NCBI GenBank assembly: GCA_013397455.1
Contig: VYZB01000135.1
Span: 2,074,358 to 2,138,357, forward strand
DNA length: 64,000 nucleotides
Direction of reading: 5' to 3'
Origin: Crotophaga sulcirostris
Taxonomy: Eukaryota > Chordata > Aves > Cuculiformes > Crotophagidae
Shown here: positions 50,301-61,900 of the stretch, piece by piece
Layout of the letters: each line of letters begins with the position of its first letter
Position numbering within the stretch: the first letter of the stretch is position 1
Made by a program: the position numbers and the translations under genes
The notes under the pieces: generated by a model
The model's database searches: none
Seen by the model: only the letters and a program-made list of their open reading frames with translations
What the model was told of the DNA's origin: nothing

Positions 50301-51235
50301 TGTCGTATCTGGACAGGGCACAGCCTTGGGGTGGAGGAATTTATCAAGAGTAGCTGGAAGAGGACCCTAGCCTGCAGGTCTTTCTCATTTACTGTCCTAT
50401 CCCCAGCTGCCTTTGAAGTTGATGGAGAGCTTTCCCTGATTTTAATGTCAGTCAGGCTAGTGCTTAAGTAAAATATGATTTCCTCTCTCTTTTGGTCATA
50501 GTTTTCAAGGTACATCTTCCTGCATTTCATCAGAGAGGTTTTCTGGAGAGAAATCTGTCTGTTTTATTTTGCGGAGGTGGTAGGTGTTCATAAATAACAG
50601 ACTTGGGCTGGGCTAAAATCATTATTGCTGTTTGCTGTAATTTTCATGTTCCCATGTTTAATTGTTTTGTATAAAGCAAAACAAAACCAAAAAGTAATTA
50701 CTGAGTATCTCTTCACATTTCACAAACTTCCTTTTTGAGTCATTGTTTGTGTGCCTTCCCTGGGAACTTGGTTCTGATCTTTTGAACTTTATTGTTGAAA
50801 TGGTCTGAAATATTTCAAAATCTGCAGGATAATTTAATCAAGGTATGTTTCTAGCCTTGCATTTGGTATCAGAATAACTTTTAAAACATGCTATTGTTGA
50901 ATGTCTTGGGTAAATTCTGAAATTAATGTTCAATTACCTTCATTTGTGAATTCTGGAAATTAGCATGGATTTTTCAGGAAGGGACTAGTTTGCATTCTTT
51001 TGAGATATTCTTTATGTACACTAATTAATTAAAAAAAACATAAATAAAAAACTCCTTTTTGTATGGGCAGAGGGGGCAGGGAGAGTTGTTTAGAGACTGC
51101 TGTTCTTTATTATTATAATCTTCAAAAATTCTCAAAAGTGCTGTGTGCTATCGTCCTGTGTCTCATTTCTTCATCTAATGGCCATCCTCACATCAAGGGA
51201 TCTTGCAAAGGGGTCTTCAAAGAACAGTTATGAGT
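50301..51235. other. AT-rich non-coding stretch
   Basis: No gene or repeat was recognised. A-rich segments lie at about 50675-50700 and 51025-51055. Confidence 0.5.
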
Positions 51236-51695
51236 TTATAGAACCACAGAATCATTAGACTGGACCTTTAAGATCATCCAGTTCAACTGTAAACCTTACA
51301 TTGACAAGTCTACCACTAAACCATATCCCTAAGCTCCACATCTACATGACTTTTAAATACCTCCAGGGATAGTGACTCCAACACTTCCCTGGGCAGCCTG
51401 TTCCAATGCTTGATGACCCTTTTGGTGAGAAATTTTTTGGTGAAGAAATTTTTCTGGTGAAGAACTTTTTTTGGTGAAGAAATTTGGTGATGATATTTTC
51501 CTAATATCCAATCTAAACCTCCCCTGGTGCAACTTGAGGCCATTTCCTCTTGTCTATCACTTGTTACTTGGAAGAAGAGACTGACACCCACCTCACTACA
51601 ACCTCCTTTCAGGCAGTTGTAGTGAGCAATAAGGTCTCCCCTCCTTTTCTCCAGACTAAACAACCCCAGTTCTCTCAACTGCTCCTGACAGGACT
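51236..51695 (-). mobile_element. CR1 LINE 3' part, minus orientation, with internal tandem expansion
   Basis: Starts at the left with ttatagaaccacagaatcat, the reverse of the CR1 tail, and runs back through the 3' UTR and ORF2 C-terminus. The minus frame reads [28 protein letters not shown] and later [18 protein letters not shown], which are CR1 ORF2. Between these, at about 51416-51495, a unit of roughly 17 bp (tttttggtgaagaaat) is repeated about four times. It adds a lysine- and phenylalanine-rich insert ([13 protein letters not shown]) to the reading frame. Confidence 0.92.
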
Positions 51696-54600
51696 TGTTT
51701 GTGTTATGAGACTGTCTCTCTTCATGCCACAAGTACTCCCCCTTGATGCAAGAAAGAATTAAAGACAGTGGAAGGATCTCGGTCATCCTTCCCATTCAGG
51801 GTCTCTACAGGTTTCTCATGGGCAGGGTGAATAGTAATAAACACAGGCATACTTTAAAATTATTGGTCAAATCTTGCAAAGTGAGGTAGATGCAATGCTG
51901 GGAAAGGCCCACAGCTGGAAGACAGAATGTCCCTGTGGAAGACTGGTAAGGACAGCAACCAGTTTCTGTCTGCAACAGATCCTGTTACCTCATCAGGCCC
52001 ACTGTCACAGTGCTGTAGGAGGACAGTTATACCAGAGGTGTCTTTTTTCTGACAGTGTTGGGCCATTTGTTCTCCTCACTGCACAGTCCTCTCTCATTGC
52101 CTCCTTTCTTTCTGTTTCTTTCCTGGGTCTGTTTGTACCCCTGCAGCAGCTATTATTTTCAATGTTTTCCTCACTTGCAGGATGTGTTGGACACTGCTCT
52201 GCTTCATGCTGTCCTTTGGGCAGGGTCTTCAGTCGCCACCCTGAGCCACCACTGAACCTCTGAAGGGCTTCACCTCTTCCCAAGGGCTTCTGACCCAACA
52301 GTTCCGGTCATTTACTGATGTGTGTGGTTATGTTTCTGGGCCATGGAGTGTTTCTTGGTTTCTTAGATTAGTTTTCTGTCATTTCAAGACATGTAGCACT
52401 CTGTTACAGGAGTGCTTTCAAGGGATATTGTCAGCATCAGCCTAGCAATCAACCACAAGAACACTGTATGTAACTTCTGGCTTTTCAAAAAACTTGACGA
52501 GCCTAAATTATTGCAAGTCACATTCTTCTACCTTTTTTCTCATCCTGCATGAAATTTGTAAAGCACATCTGCACTTCTATAAGGAAGGCAACTTAAGAAT
52601 CTTTATGAATAACCAAATGTTATCACATTACCGTGAATCCCCCTCCTTCAAAGTGACAATAAATGCATGGTGAAGTATAGATTCTGGTAACACAAACTGA
52701 CAAAAGTTAGGCTATCTTATTTTACTTCTAATTTCTTTCCATGAATTGTAAGTTGGTTAATTAAACACTTTAAATGACACAGCCCATGACATGCAAGCAT
52801 GAAGTGATTTATATTCCCATCATAAATTCCTTGGCATTAACCTGTGAGGTTTTAAGAAACAAGAGTAATACTTGGTCCCAAGGAAGTCAATGAAAGTTTT
52901 CTCTTTGCAACGGCATTTTTTAATCCTGCAGTTCAGCAATAAACTGATTTTCCAAGCTTACATTTTTTTCCCCCAAATCACTTTAACAACTTCATGAGTC
53001 GGGGTGGAGGGAGTGGTGGGAGTGGTTTAATTTAATACAGATTTGTGTTCTGTTTGGCTTTTATCAGATTCACTTTGAAATGGTACAGATGAAATATCTT
53101 ACAATATCTGGGTTTTCTTTCATTAATCATGTTTTACATTCACATAAAAATGGATCTTGTACCAAGTAGTTCATGTTTATGTGCACTGTAAAATTAACCG
53201 AATAGTCACTCTACACATAAATAAAGCATGTGCCTATGACACAAATTAAAAGCAAATCCCAAATACTTCAGGTCCTATCTTAGTACCTTTTTTTGGCGTG
53301 CCTGACCATGGAAGTCTTTTTAAACATGTTAGATTTGCCCTATGTCTGGATATAGTTCTGGCTTCTCTACAGAAACGTTGCTATCTAAATATGTTGGTGG
53401 GAGAAGGGGGAGTGAGGAGGAATTATGCTTCAGAATTAGTACAAAATTTGTAAATGCAAAATATTAAAATGAATGCAAGGTATACTGCAGTCTGAGTACA
53501 AAGTATTCAGGAAAGATACTCAAGGTGTCTGTACATTACCTTGACCTGTTGTGAAGAGAGGCAGGTGCAGATTCAAGAGGAAGGGCAAGAGGCACAGCCA
53601 CAGGAGGTTCGTGATCTTTTCCTTATCTGGCTGGTCCCCATGATAGGAGGAATTCACACACTCCCAGCAAGACATAGCAAGATCTCTTTGGCTCCTCAGC
53701 CCCTCTAGACCAGATTTGGAGAGGCAAAGGCTAAACAGTGCCATGCCATGCCCTTCCTGGGACTCCCCCCTCATCCTTGGAACTGCATTGTGCACCTGCC
53801 CTCTTCACAGGTGACCAGAGGTATCCCCCAGCCCTAGTGCTTGGGAACTGCAGAAGGAAAAACAGCTCCATCTTTCAACTGGAGTCACTCATCCTGGGGC
53901 TGTATGTGTGCTTGATGAGTAAAGCAGTAGCTGTGCAGTGCTGAGCAGGGGTTATAGGAGCTCACCAAGGAGCTGGGTGGTCTCTTGTGTGGTCGATGTG
54001 ATTTTGATGGATTTGCCATTTGACCAAAGGACACAAGAATGAGTGCAAATGGCAAGAAAAATTATTAGTGTGTAATAAGGATAATTTAAGTAAATTGGTG
54101 ACCCAAATAGACAGAGTAATGGGACAAAGGTTGAAATGTTAAGTTTCTAACCACTGTCATTTGTTTCTTACAGCATGTGTTGGAGAGGAGGGAAGAGTCC
54201 ATGAGCTATCAATTGCTTTTAGAAGTAAGAGTACAGGCTGTGGTCAGAAGTGGTTCATTTTGTCTTGGCTGCGAGGAGCAGGGATATGTGTAAAGCATCA
54301 GGTGAGAGAGTGTCTGCTTATACTTGCCAGTTGTCACTGCTGTTACTCCCCCCATGACTGGGCATATTGCCTCCTCACCTCTGGCTCGACACCTAGATGA
54401 AAGCCAGTCCTTCAAGTTGCAACTCTATCACACACCCCATGGCTAAAGTAAAAGTGAGTTGCACGGGAGCACCAGGCTGAGAAGAGTGTATGTAAAAGCT
54501 GAAGAGCGGCAAGGAGCAGCTTAGGCTGAACGTTCACTGTGGATACATTATTAGTGTCACTGTGGATAAACACAGAGTGAAATATATGAGAAAAAGTGGT

Positions 54601-54834
54601 CTTGCCTCACACAGAAAACAATGGGCTAAGCACTCGTTGCTATCACAGAGGAACACAGTTATGGGCTGTAATACAGAAAACCACCTCAGGGATCAGCAGA
54701 GGTCAAAGGAGCAAGGAAAAAATCTTCACTCTGCCCCCGTACAAATCTGTGGTGTATCTACATCCATGAGCAGTTCTACTCTTCCCTCCTCAGAAAAGAC
54801 ATGCGAAACTGGAAGATGTTCAGAGAAGAGTAAC
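51696..54834. other. Non-coding stretch
   Basis: No gene was recognised. AT-rich DNA with TTAATTA-type motifs at 52730-52870 could be conserved non-coding sequence, but only alignment could show that. Open frames at 51874-52298 on both strands and 53520-53795 on the minus strand have no known domain. Confidence 0.5.
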
Positions 54835-55600
54835 AAAGGCCAAGTGCAAGGTGCTACACTTGGATCAGGGCAATCCGCCATTTCAATAAAGGGTGGGGGA
54901 CAACGTGATTGAGAGCAGCCCTGTGGAGAAGGTCTTGGGGATGCTGGTTCATGAGAAGCTCAACATGAGCCAGCAACGTGTGCTTGCAGCCAGAAGGCCA
55001 ACCGTGTCCTGGGCTGTATCAAAAGAATCCAGCAGATCAATGGAGGGGATTCTCCCCGTCTACTCCGTTCTCATGAGATCCCACCTGGAGGATTGTGTCC
55101 AGTTCTGGAATCCCCAACATAAGAAGGATATGAAAGTGGTGTAGAGGAGGGCCACGAAGATGATCAGAGGGCTGGAGCGTCTCTGCTATGAGGACAGGCT
55201 GAGAGAGTTGGGGTTTTCCAGCCTGAGAAGAGAAGGCTCCAGGGAGACCTCATAGCGGCCTTCGAGTACCTGAAGGGGCCCTGCAAGAAAGCTGGGGAGG
55301 GACTATTTACAAGGGCCTGGAGTGATAGCATGAGGGGGAATGGCTTTAAATTGGAAGGGGGATGATTATAGGTCAGACATCAGGAAGAAATTCATCACAC
55401 TGAAGGCGGTGAGGCCCTGGCACAGGTTGCCCAGGGAAGCTGTGGGCGTCCTCTCCCTGGGGGTGTTCAAGGCCAGGTTGGATGGGGCCTGGAGCAGCCT
55501 GGGCTGGTGGGAGGGGTCCCTGCCCATGGCAGAGGGTGTGGAACTGGATGGGCTTTGAGGTCCCTTCCAACCCAAACCATTCTATGATTCTATGAAAGGT
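54835..55600 (+). mobile_element. CR1 LINE 3' part with ATTCTATG tail
   Basis: A long 5'-truncated CR1 follows the consensus from ORF2 (ggccaagtgcaaggtgctac, gagcagccctgtggagaagg, aacatgagccagcaacgtgt, gggctggagcgtctctgcta) to the end (gaggtcccttccaacccaaa, then ATTCTATG octamers at about 55580-55598). ORF2 is broken by several frameshifts and a TAG at about 55142-55144 (gtgtagaggagg). It belongs to the ATTCTATG-tailed group. Confidence 0.95.
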
Positions 55601-58600
55601 AATCCAAGGCATGGAATGACTTCCCTATAAGCAACAATTAATTAAGCCAGCTCTTTTAAGTTTCCCTAATTCTTCAGCCTGGGAGAAAATTGATTGAGGG
55701 CATCTATGACAGAAGCATATAAACTCAAGTGTGTCTTGGAGGGGATGTTTGTTCAATTTCTTCTGGTACAAGGCAAAGAAGTTGTCAAGAGGAAAGTTCA
55801 GAATAACCAAGGGTGAGCAGTTCTTCCTATCAGGTGTAATGAAGCCCTGGTAGTCCTCACCAGCATATGTGGTTGTTAAGAGTTTACATAGGCTCAAGTG
55901 GTGATTGAACAAGTTTGCAGAAGGGAAATCCATCCCAGGTTATTAAACATAAAAACACAAACCATTAGAGTTTGGGAGAACGCTCTTGGGAAGCAGTGTT
56001 ATACACTTGCTCTGTTCATACATTATTCACTAGGCATTTGCTTCTAGCCAGTGTCAGAGGCAGAAAACTGGAGTAGGTGGACCTTTCAACTGATTGGTGC
56101 ACTGTTAGCCTCCCTATAGTCATCATCAGTGTGCCAGTGTATAAATGCTTGCCGGAAATAGGAACATTCATCACAGAAAACTCCACTAGCCTTTAGAAAA
56201 GAGTGCCCTGTGAAACTGGTCTAGATGGTCTCTATAGTCTTTACCACCCCACCTTAGGAGGGTAGAGTGCATGCATGTTTAACCCAAGTGGAATTATCAC
56301 AGAAGGTGACAATGAGCATATGCACAATTGTTTTTCTTGATACAGAATTGAAGGCTTTTATTCTGGGCTTAGGTATGCATCATAGCCTATTATACAGCCT
56401 CGTCACAAATCGGGAGCAGTAATTTGCTTTCCTTCCTTTACAGGAAGTCTGACCTACGTGAAAGTGCTGAATACTTATAAAAGGAGGCCTGTGAGCTCGG
56501 TCCAACACCCTCAACCCCTGGCAAATCTTTTATTTCATAATGGGAATCAGAGGAAAAATTAGTCTAATAGGAGGTACAAAGGTAAAATAAAAGAGATGTT
56601 AATATGGAGTGGGTGTAAATGGGTGTGACTCTTTTGAAATGGATGAAACTGCCCTACCTTTCACCAAATCTGAATTTGCTTCCTTCTCCCTCCCTGTGCC
56701 TGTGGAAGAGCAGGTGCCCAGCTCAGCTCAGAGCCTGGGTATGTATTCTCAGCTGTCAGTTCTGCCTTAGCCTTTCTTTTTATCAAAACAAAAACAAGCC
56801 CAGAGGAATTTAAACCTGCTAGTTTTGTGCTATTAATAAACACAAACTGCAAACCTGTTTTTCTTGCTCTCTGGGTGGGGAGAAAAGGACAGTATGTGCA
56901 TGGGAACCAAAGATGAGAGGCTGCATTAAATTGATATTTGCACTTGTGGAGGTGGAGAAGTGTGGTTGGAAGAGTTAAATGGGCCTAATTTGAAAGCACC
57001 GGAGAAAAGGAGCATGACAGCAAAAATATATTAAAAATCAAACCAAAACATAAAAAACTGGCTGCAAAGAAAGACTTGGGTCAAAGCATTTCATGTGAAG
57101 AGTCATGCACATATGGGATAAATTACTGAGAGCGGGCATGGAAACAAAACATCTTAAATGTATATTTAAAAGCAAAAGAACAAGGGGGAGAAGAAGAGAC
57201 ACAGGATGTTCCTAAAGAAATATGAGAGAGATGCCGTAGGAGCCATTAGGAGATGGCAGCAAAATCGCTGCCACAGTGGGGCCAGTGGTGTTCTGTTCCT
57301 CTTGTTTATTGAAGACCTTTGTAGGACCTTTCCTACTAGATTTGACATGAACAGTGTGGTTAGCAAGGCATATATACCTGAGGACACAGGGAAGGGGAAG
57401 TGTGGAGGAAATGAGGTTGGAAAGACAGAAAAGAGAAGCAAAACACCTGGTCCCTCTTTTGGGAAGCCCCTGTGGACTGCAAGGTGGGAGGATGAAGTAA
57501 GATGAAGGGAGCAAGTACTCTTTGCAAAATATTCCCCTTGGCTACCACCCAGGAACTCCTATGGGAACCTAAGGTACTTCTGGCATGTGTGATGCTAAAA
57601 CAAACCTAATCTGCATCACAAAAACTAGAGCTGTGCTGGTTATCTGCACACATTGGCAAGGGTAGCTGTACTTGAGACTATTCTAGTTCATATCTGTTCT
57701 TCTCCCCACGTTCCTCCATGTTTCCAGTGAGATCTTCCATGTGGCTGCAGAAACAGTGCTGAACTTAGTCCTTGTCTACACTTGCAGCTAATCCACATTC
57801 AGCCTTGTTTCAGTCACTTCGGTTGCTGACACCTGTTGTCAGCAGTCGGTAATTTCTTTTTTTAGGACAAGCCTGCATTGCCCTGGAGCTCAGAAAGGGC
57901 CTTAAATTAGACTTAATTCTATTCAGATGTAGTTAGCAGCATTTAATTAGCCCAGTCCTGAAGCAAAAGTCAGTCTATTCCTTGGATCACTGGAGTGCAT
58001 TCTGGATACTTTCCATATTGCTGCAGGAGTCTGACCTTTATGTTTTTTTATCTTTAGCTCAAGAAATGTGCTGGGGCTTTTCAAGCACTTTCAGAGTAGG
58101 ACCACATCTTAACAGACAGATTCCTCTGCAGATGGCTTCTTGCTTGCTTGCAATTGCAAAATTTCACTGAGGAAATTACCATGATTGCAGACGTGGGAAT
58201 GTGACATTAGGAAAGCATTTAATGTATTCTCAGCATCTGTTACAGGACTACTACAAATGGAAACCAAGAGGAGATGCCAGCACTATGGGTAGGACTCAAC
58301 TTGCTTAACTTTGACTGACTAGAAGTTTGCATCCAGTCTAAACTAGATGAACTAGATGTATAGGTGCTCTCTGTAGACAGGAACAGACACAAGCATATCC
58401 AGAGTGTGATTCACCTATCCTGAGCTGGAGTCCAAGGGAAGAAGTATGACTTGTCCTCTGACAGTGCTCCATTTTCTGGGAAAGTGTGTAGTTTAGACTA
58501 GCACTCCCATATTAGGCAGTTAAAATTAAGTGACTTGAATCCTGTTCTCAGTGACCATTGTGATTTTCACAGATCACTGGAAAACGTCCCAGAAATGATG

Positions 58601-58998
58601 AGCCAACACTAATTGCACCTCCATGGACTGTTAGCTGACAAAATATGGGATCTTCCACTTGCCAGAAGAGTTCAGCTTATTCTCACAAAGTGATGCAGAA
58701 ACTGGCAAGAAGATACTCTACAGGAATGAGAAAAAAGGGAGGTATATGAGCAGTATAGAGACAAACCCCAGCCTTCAGATTAAGAGCCTCAGCTATGTAA
58801 ACCAAGTAGAGAAGGATGCTCTAGGAGGTACTAGTTTTAACTTTGTTGCTTTTTTCACTCAGTTTCTTTCTATGGAAATGCCTACACCGTGTGGCTAAAG
58901 CCTCATCCTCCTTGAATCCATTCTTAAATGCAGGTTCAGAAAAGACTACTAAACTGCCTATCTTAGGGTCATTAATCCTCCTCTGGTGAAGTATTTTC
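55601..58998. other. Non-coding stretch with an unrecognised minus-strand open frame
   Basis: The minus frame 55625-55933 is open for 102 codons directly after the CR1 end. It looks protein-like in composition but I cannot assign it to a host or transposon family. The rest (55934-58998) holds short frames on both strands without motifs. No RNA gene was seen. Confidence 0.45.
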
Positions 58999-61900
58999 AT
59001 TTTGCATGGCATAATTAAGTATCAGAATGAAGAAATAGATAGTGAAAATTAATATAATTTATATCACTTTAAAAAAAAATCTACATTTCAGGTCCTTAAC
59101 ACAAAACAACCCTTACGGACAATGAGGAAGCCTCAGGTGGGTAACTGAGGAGAGCAATGTTGGGTGGGTGCAGGTGAGATCTGAAATGAGGGTGCTATAT
59201 AAGCTCCATGCTGTGGAAGAGGGTACAGCCATGATTTGAAAGAATTGTTTTGTCTTCATTTCTGGAAAGGAAGAGTCTGGACACCTTCATGGCTGTGGGT
59301 CTTGAGATGAAATAAGCTTTAATCTTCCCTGGCTGCTGAAATAGCACAGATTCACTCTACTGAGCTGGGCATCCCGAACAGGCTAGTTACAGCAATGTAG
59401 GGAGGTTTCACCTCCTTCATCTCCTCCAATGGGTTTTGGCACTTGTTGCAGTTTTATGGTTACCAGGAGAGCTTGCAGCTGCCATGGGTGGTGACTATTG
59501 CAGGCCCTGAGAGCAGTGGGTCTCAGGCCGGCGCTTTTCATCTCACCCTTTCGTATTACTTGCCTAGTCAGATTCTTGCTCAGACTTCAGCAGACCTCCT
59601 CACACATCCAGCCACATCACAGAGGGAAGTGAGATCCAGCAACCCTGCAGCTAGTGAAACGGTTAATTTTGCTTGTCTTGCATGGAAATACCAGCTTGAA
59701 TACTGTCTGCAACATGGTCTGTGGGGCAGGGACCCACTGAGGCCAGCTGGGCTGCAAAGCACTGGCAGGGCAAACTTCTTTGTGCTGGGCACCTGGGACC
59801 ATGCATGGATGCTACAGCAGCCAGAAGAGTTGCTGCCTTTCCCTGCTCCAACATCTATTAACCTGTATGTCCTGCTGATGCAGTTGTTGGTGGGGCTGCA
59901 CTGTTAACCAGACCTAGGAGCTACACTGAGTATTAAAGAAGCCCTCTCTATCCCTCCTTTATTGCTAATTTAACGTGGGGCACTTCAGTGACCTAGCTTA
60001 AACTGCAGCTTGCCAAATGGCAGCATCCACTCCACTGAGGGGGAATGTGAAATCAGGGTGAAAATGTACAGCTGGAAATGGTCATGGTGGTGAAAATATA
60101 ACATTGATGCAGATCCTAAGACAGTTTTTTTAAAAAATAGCTTAGGCCAAATTTTTAAGAAGTTGGCATGAAGCTTGAATTAATGTGATTTGTTTCAAAT
60201 CAGCTGTTAGGGGACAAATGTCCTGTTTCTTTGAATTTAATCTTTAAGTACTTTTGAGCCTTTGAATCTGACAGTGGGACTTGGACCCCTACAAAAACTC
60301 TGATGGGGCACTGCCACAGAAATCAGCCTGCTCACCTTCCCTCTTCTCCAAACCCCCATTCCCCTTCCCTGTCACAAGAATTAGTGCAGCTGTATGCAGA
60401 GGTAAGTTGGGGAAATAGTCCTGGGACTACTCCTGTGTTTAGTATCTTCTTTCCTTTCTTAGGGAAGATCACTTCTTGGCCTCTGTTTCCCTCTTCCTCA
60501 GTTATGAAAGTGCAACTGTTTACAGCAGAGCAGCAAAATCATCTGGATTATTTCTCCCCTACAATCTTTTCTTTTTTTTTCTTTTCTTAAATTTTAAGAT
60601 TCATTTTAAAGACCGTGCTTAAAGTTGATGTGGGAACAAGTGGTCAAGGGTGGCAATGGGTGGAAACCTCTTCAATTTGCTATATGACATTGTAGTGAAC
60701 TTGTGAATGAGATCATACAGTGAATTGTAAGGTTTAACCATGCCCTTCCAGGGCAGGGACCAGGAGCTCAGATGGACTTTGGGGGCTGAAGTCTGTCCCT
60801 TTGCAGCCCCCCTGAAGCTGAGGAGTGGAGCATACCCATCTTCAGACCATACCATGCCTTTCACTCCTCCTACAGGCTGTTGGTGAGTTCTGTCAGGCTG
60901 TGGGGCACGCTGGCTTGCAACAACCCACTTATGCAATATAGGCTGGATCTTCTTGTTGCTGCCGGATTGTGGAAATCTGCAAATAATTGCGAAGTCTGCT
61001 GGTTTAATTGGATTGTGGTGTATTTGCACAGATGGGCGAAGTCTTCCAGGCCAACATTTTCCACAGTGACTTAGCAGTCTCTCAGCTTTAAGATGCCCAA
61101 TATGAGACACCTTAAAAGTGATGGGTTTCCACAGATTTAAGAGAAGGACCCTTAAACTGAAGTAATCCAAACCATCAGCCTCCCAGAAATGCCTTGCCCC
61201 AAAGACCTTGAGATGGGGGATCTTTCATAGCAGCTTGATGTAAGCCAAACTAAATTCATAAAAATAATACAAGACATCTTAACACATCATTTGTTCAGCA
61301 GAAAAATTCAGAGTGAATGTGTATGTGTGCAGGCATTTATACAGAAAGTATAATGAATAAACGAACATTTGTGTGTTAAGGGAGGGAGGAAAAGAAAGAC
61401 ATTTTATTTCATGTGAGAGTCGGCTGTTGTTGTTGGTTTTTTTTAAATAAGGTACAAAATGTTACTGTGGAGCAGTGTCCCTGTGTGCTCTGGCCCTTTT
61501 CCAGCCCTAGAGCTAAGTACTTACTGGGGAAAAGAAAGCATCGTACTTGACTTTCTGAAGTATAAGCTGTTATTGCTTGTTAGAAGCTGAAAAGGAAAAG
61601 ACTGAAATTGCTTATTAATTAAATACAAACTCTGTAAAATTGTTCAGAAATAACCAGCCTCTGGGGTCCAAGCTACAGATGCCCAATATTTGAATGTACA
61701 AAAGAAAAACTGTTTATTAGTATGATCATCAGCTTTTTCTACCAATAATTTGCAGGGAGACAAGAAAGCTGTAATAGATATTGCTGTTCTCACTGTAAGA
61801 TTCTACTAAATCACCCTTGCAAAAAGAAACAATTTGTAAGAACAAATAAATGGCTATTGCAAAATGTTAATAGAAGGGCTAGTAGCAACCTAAAATCAAT

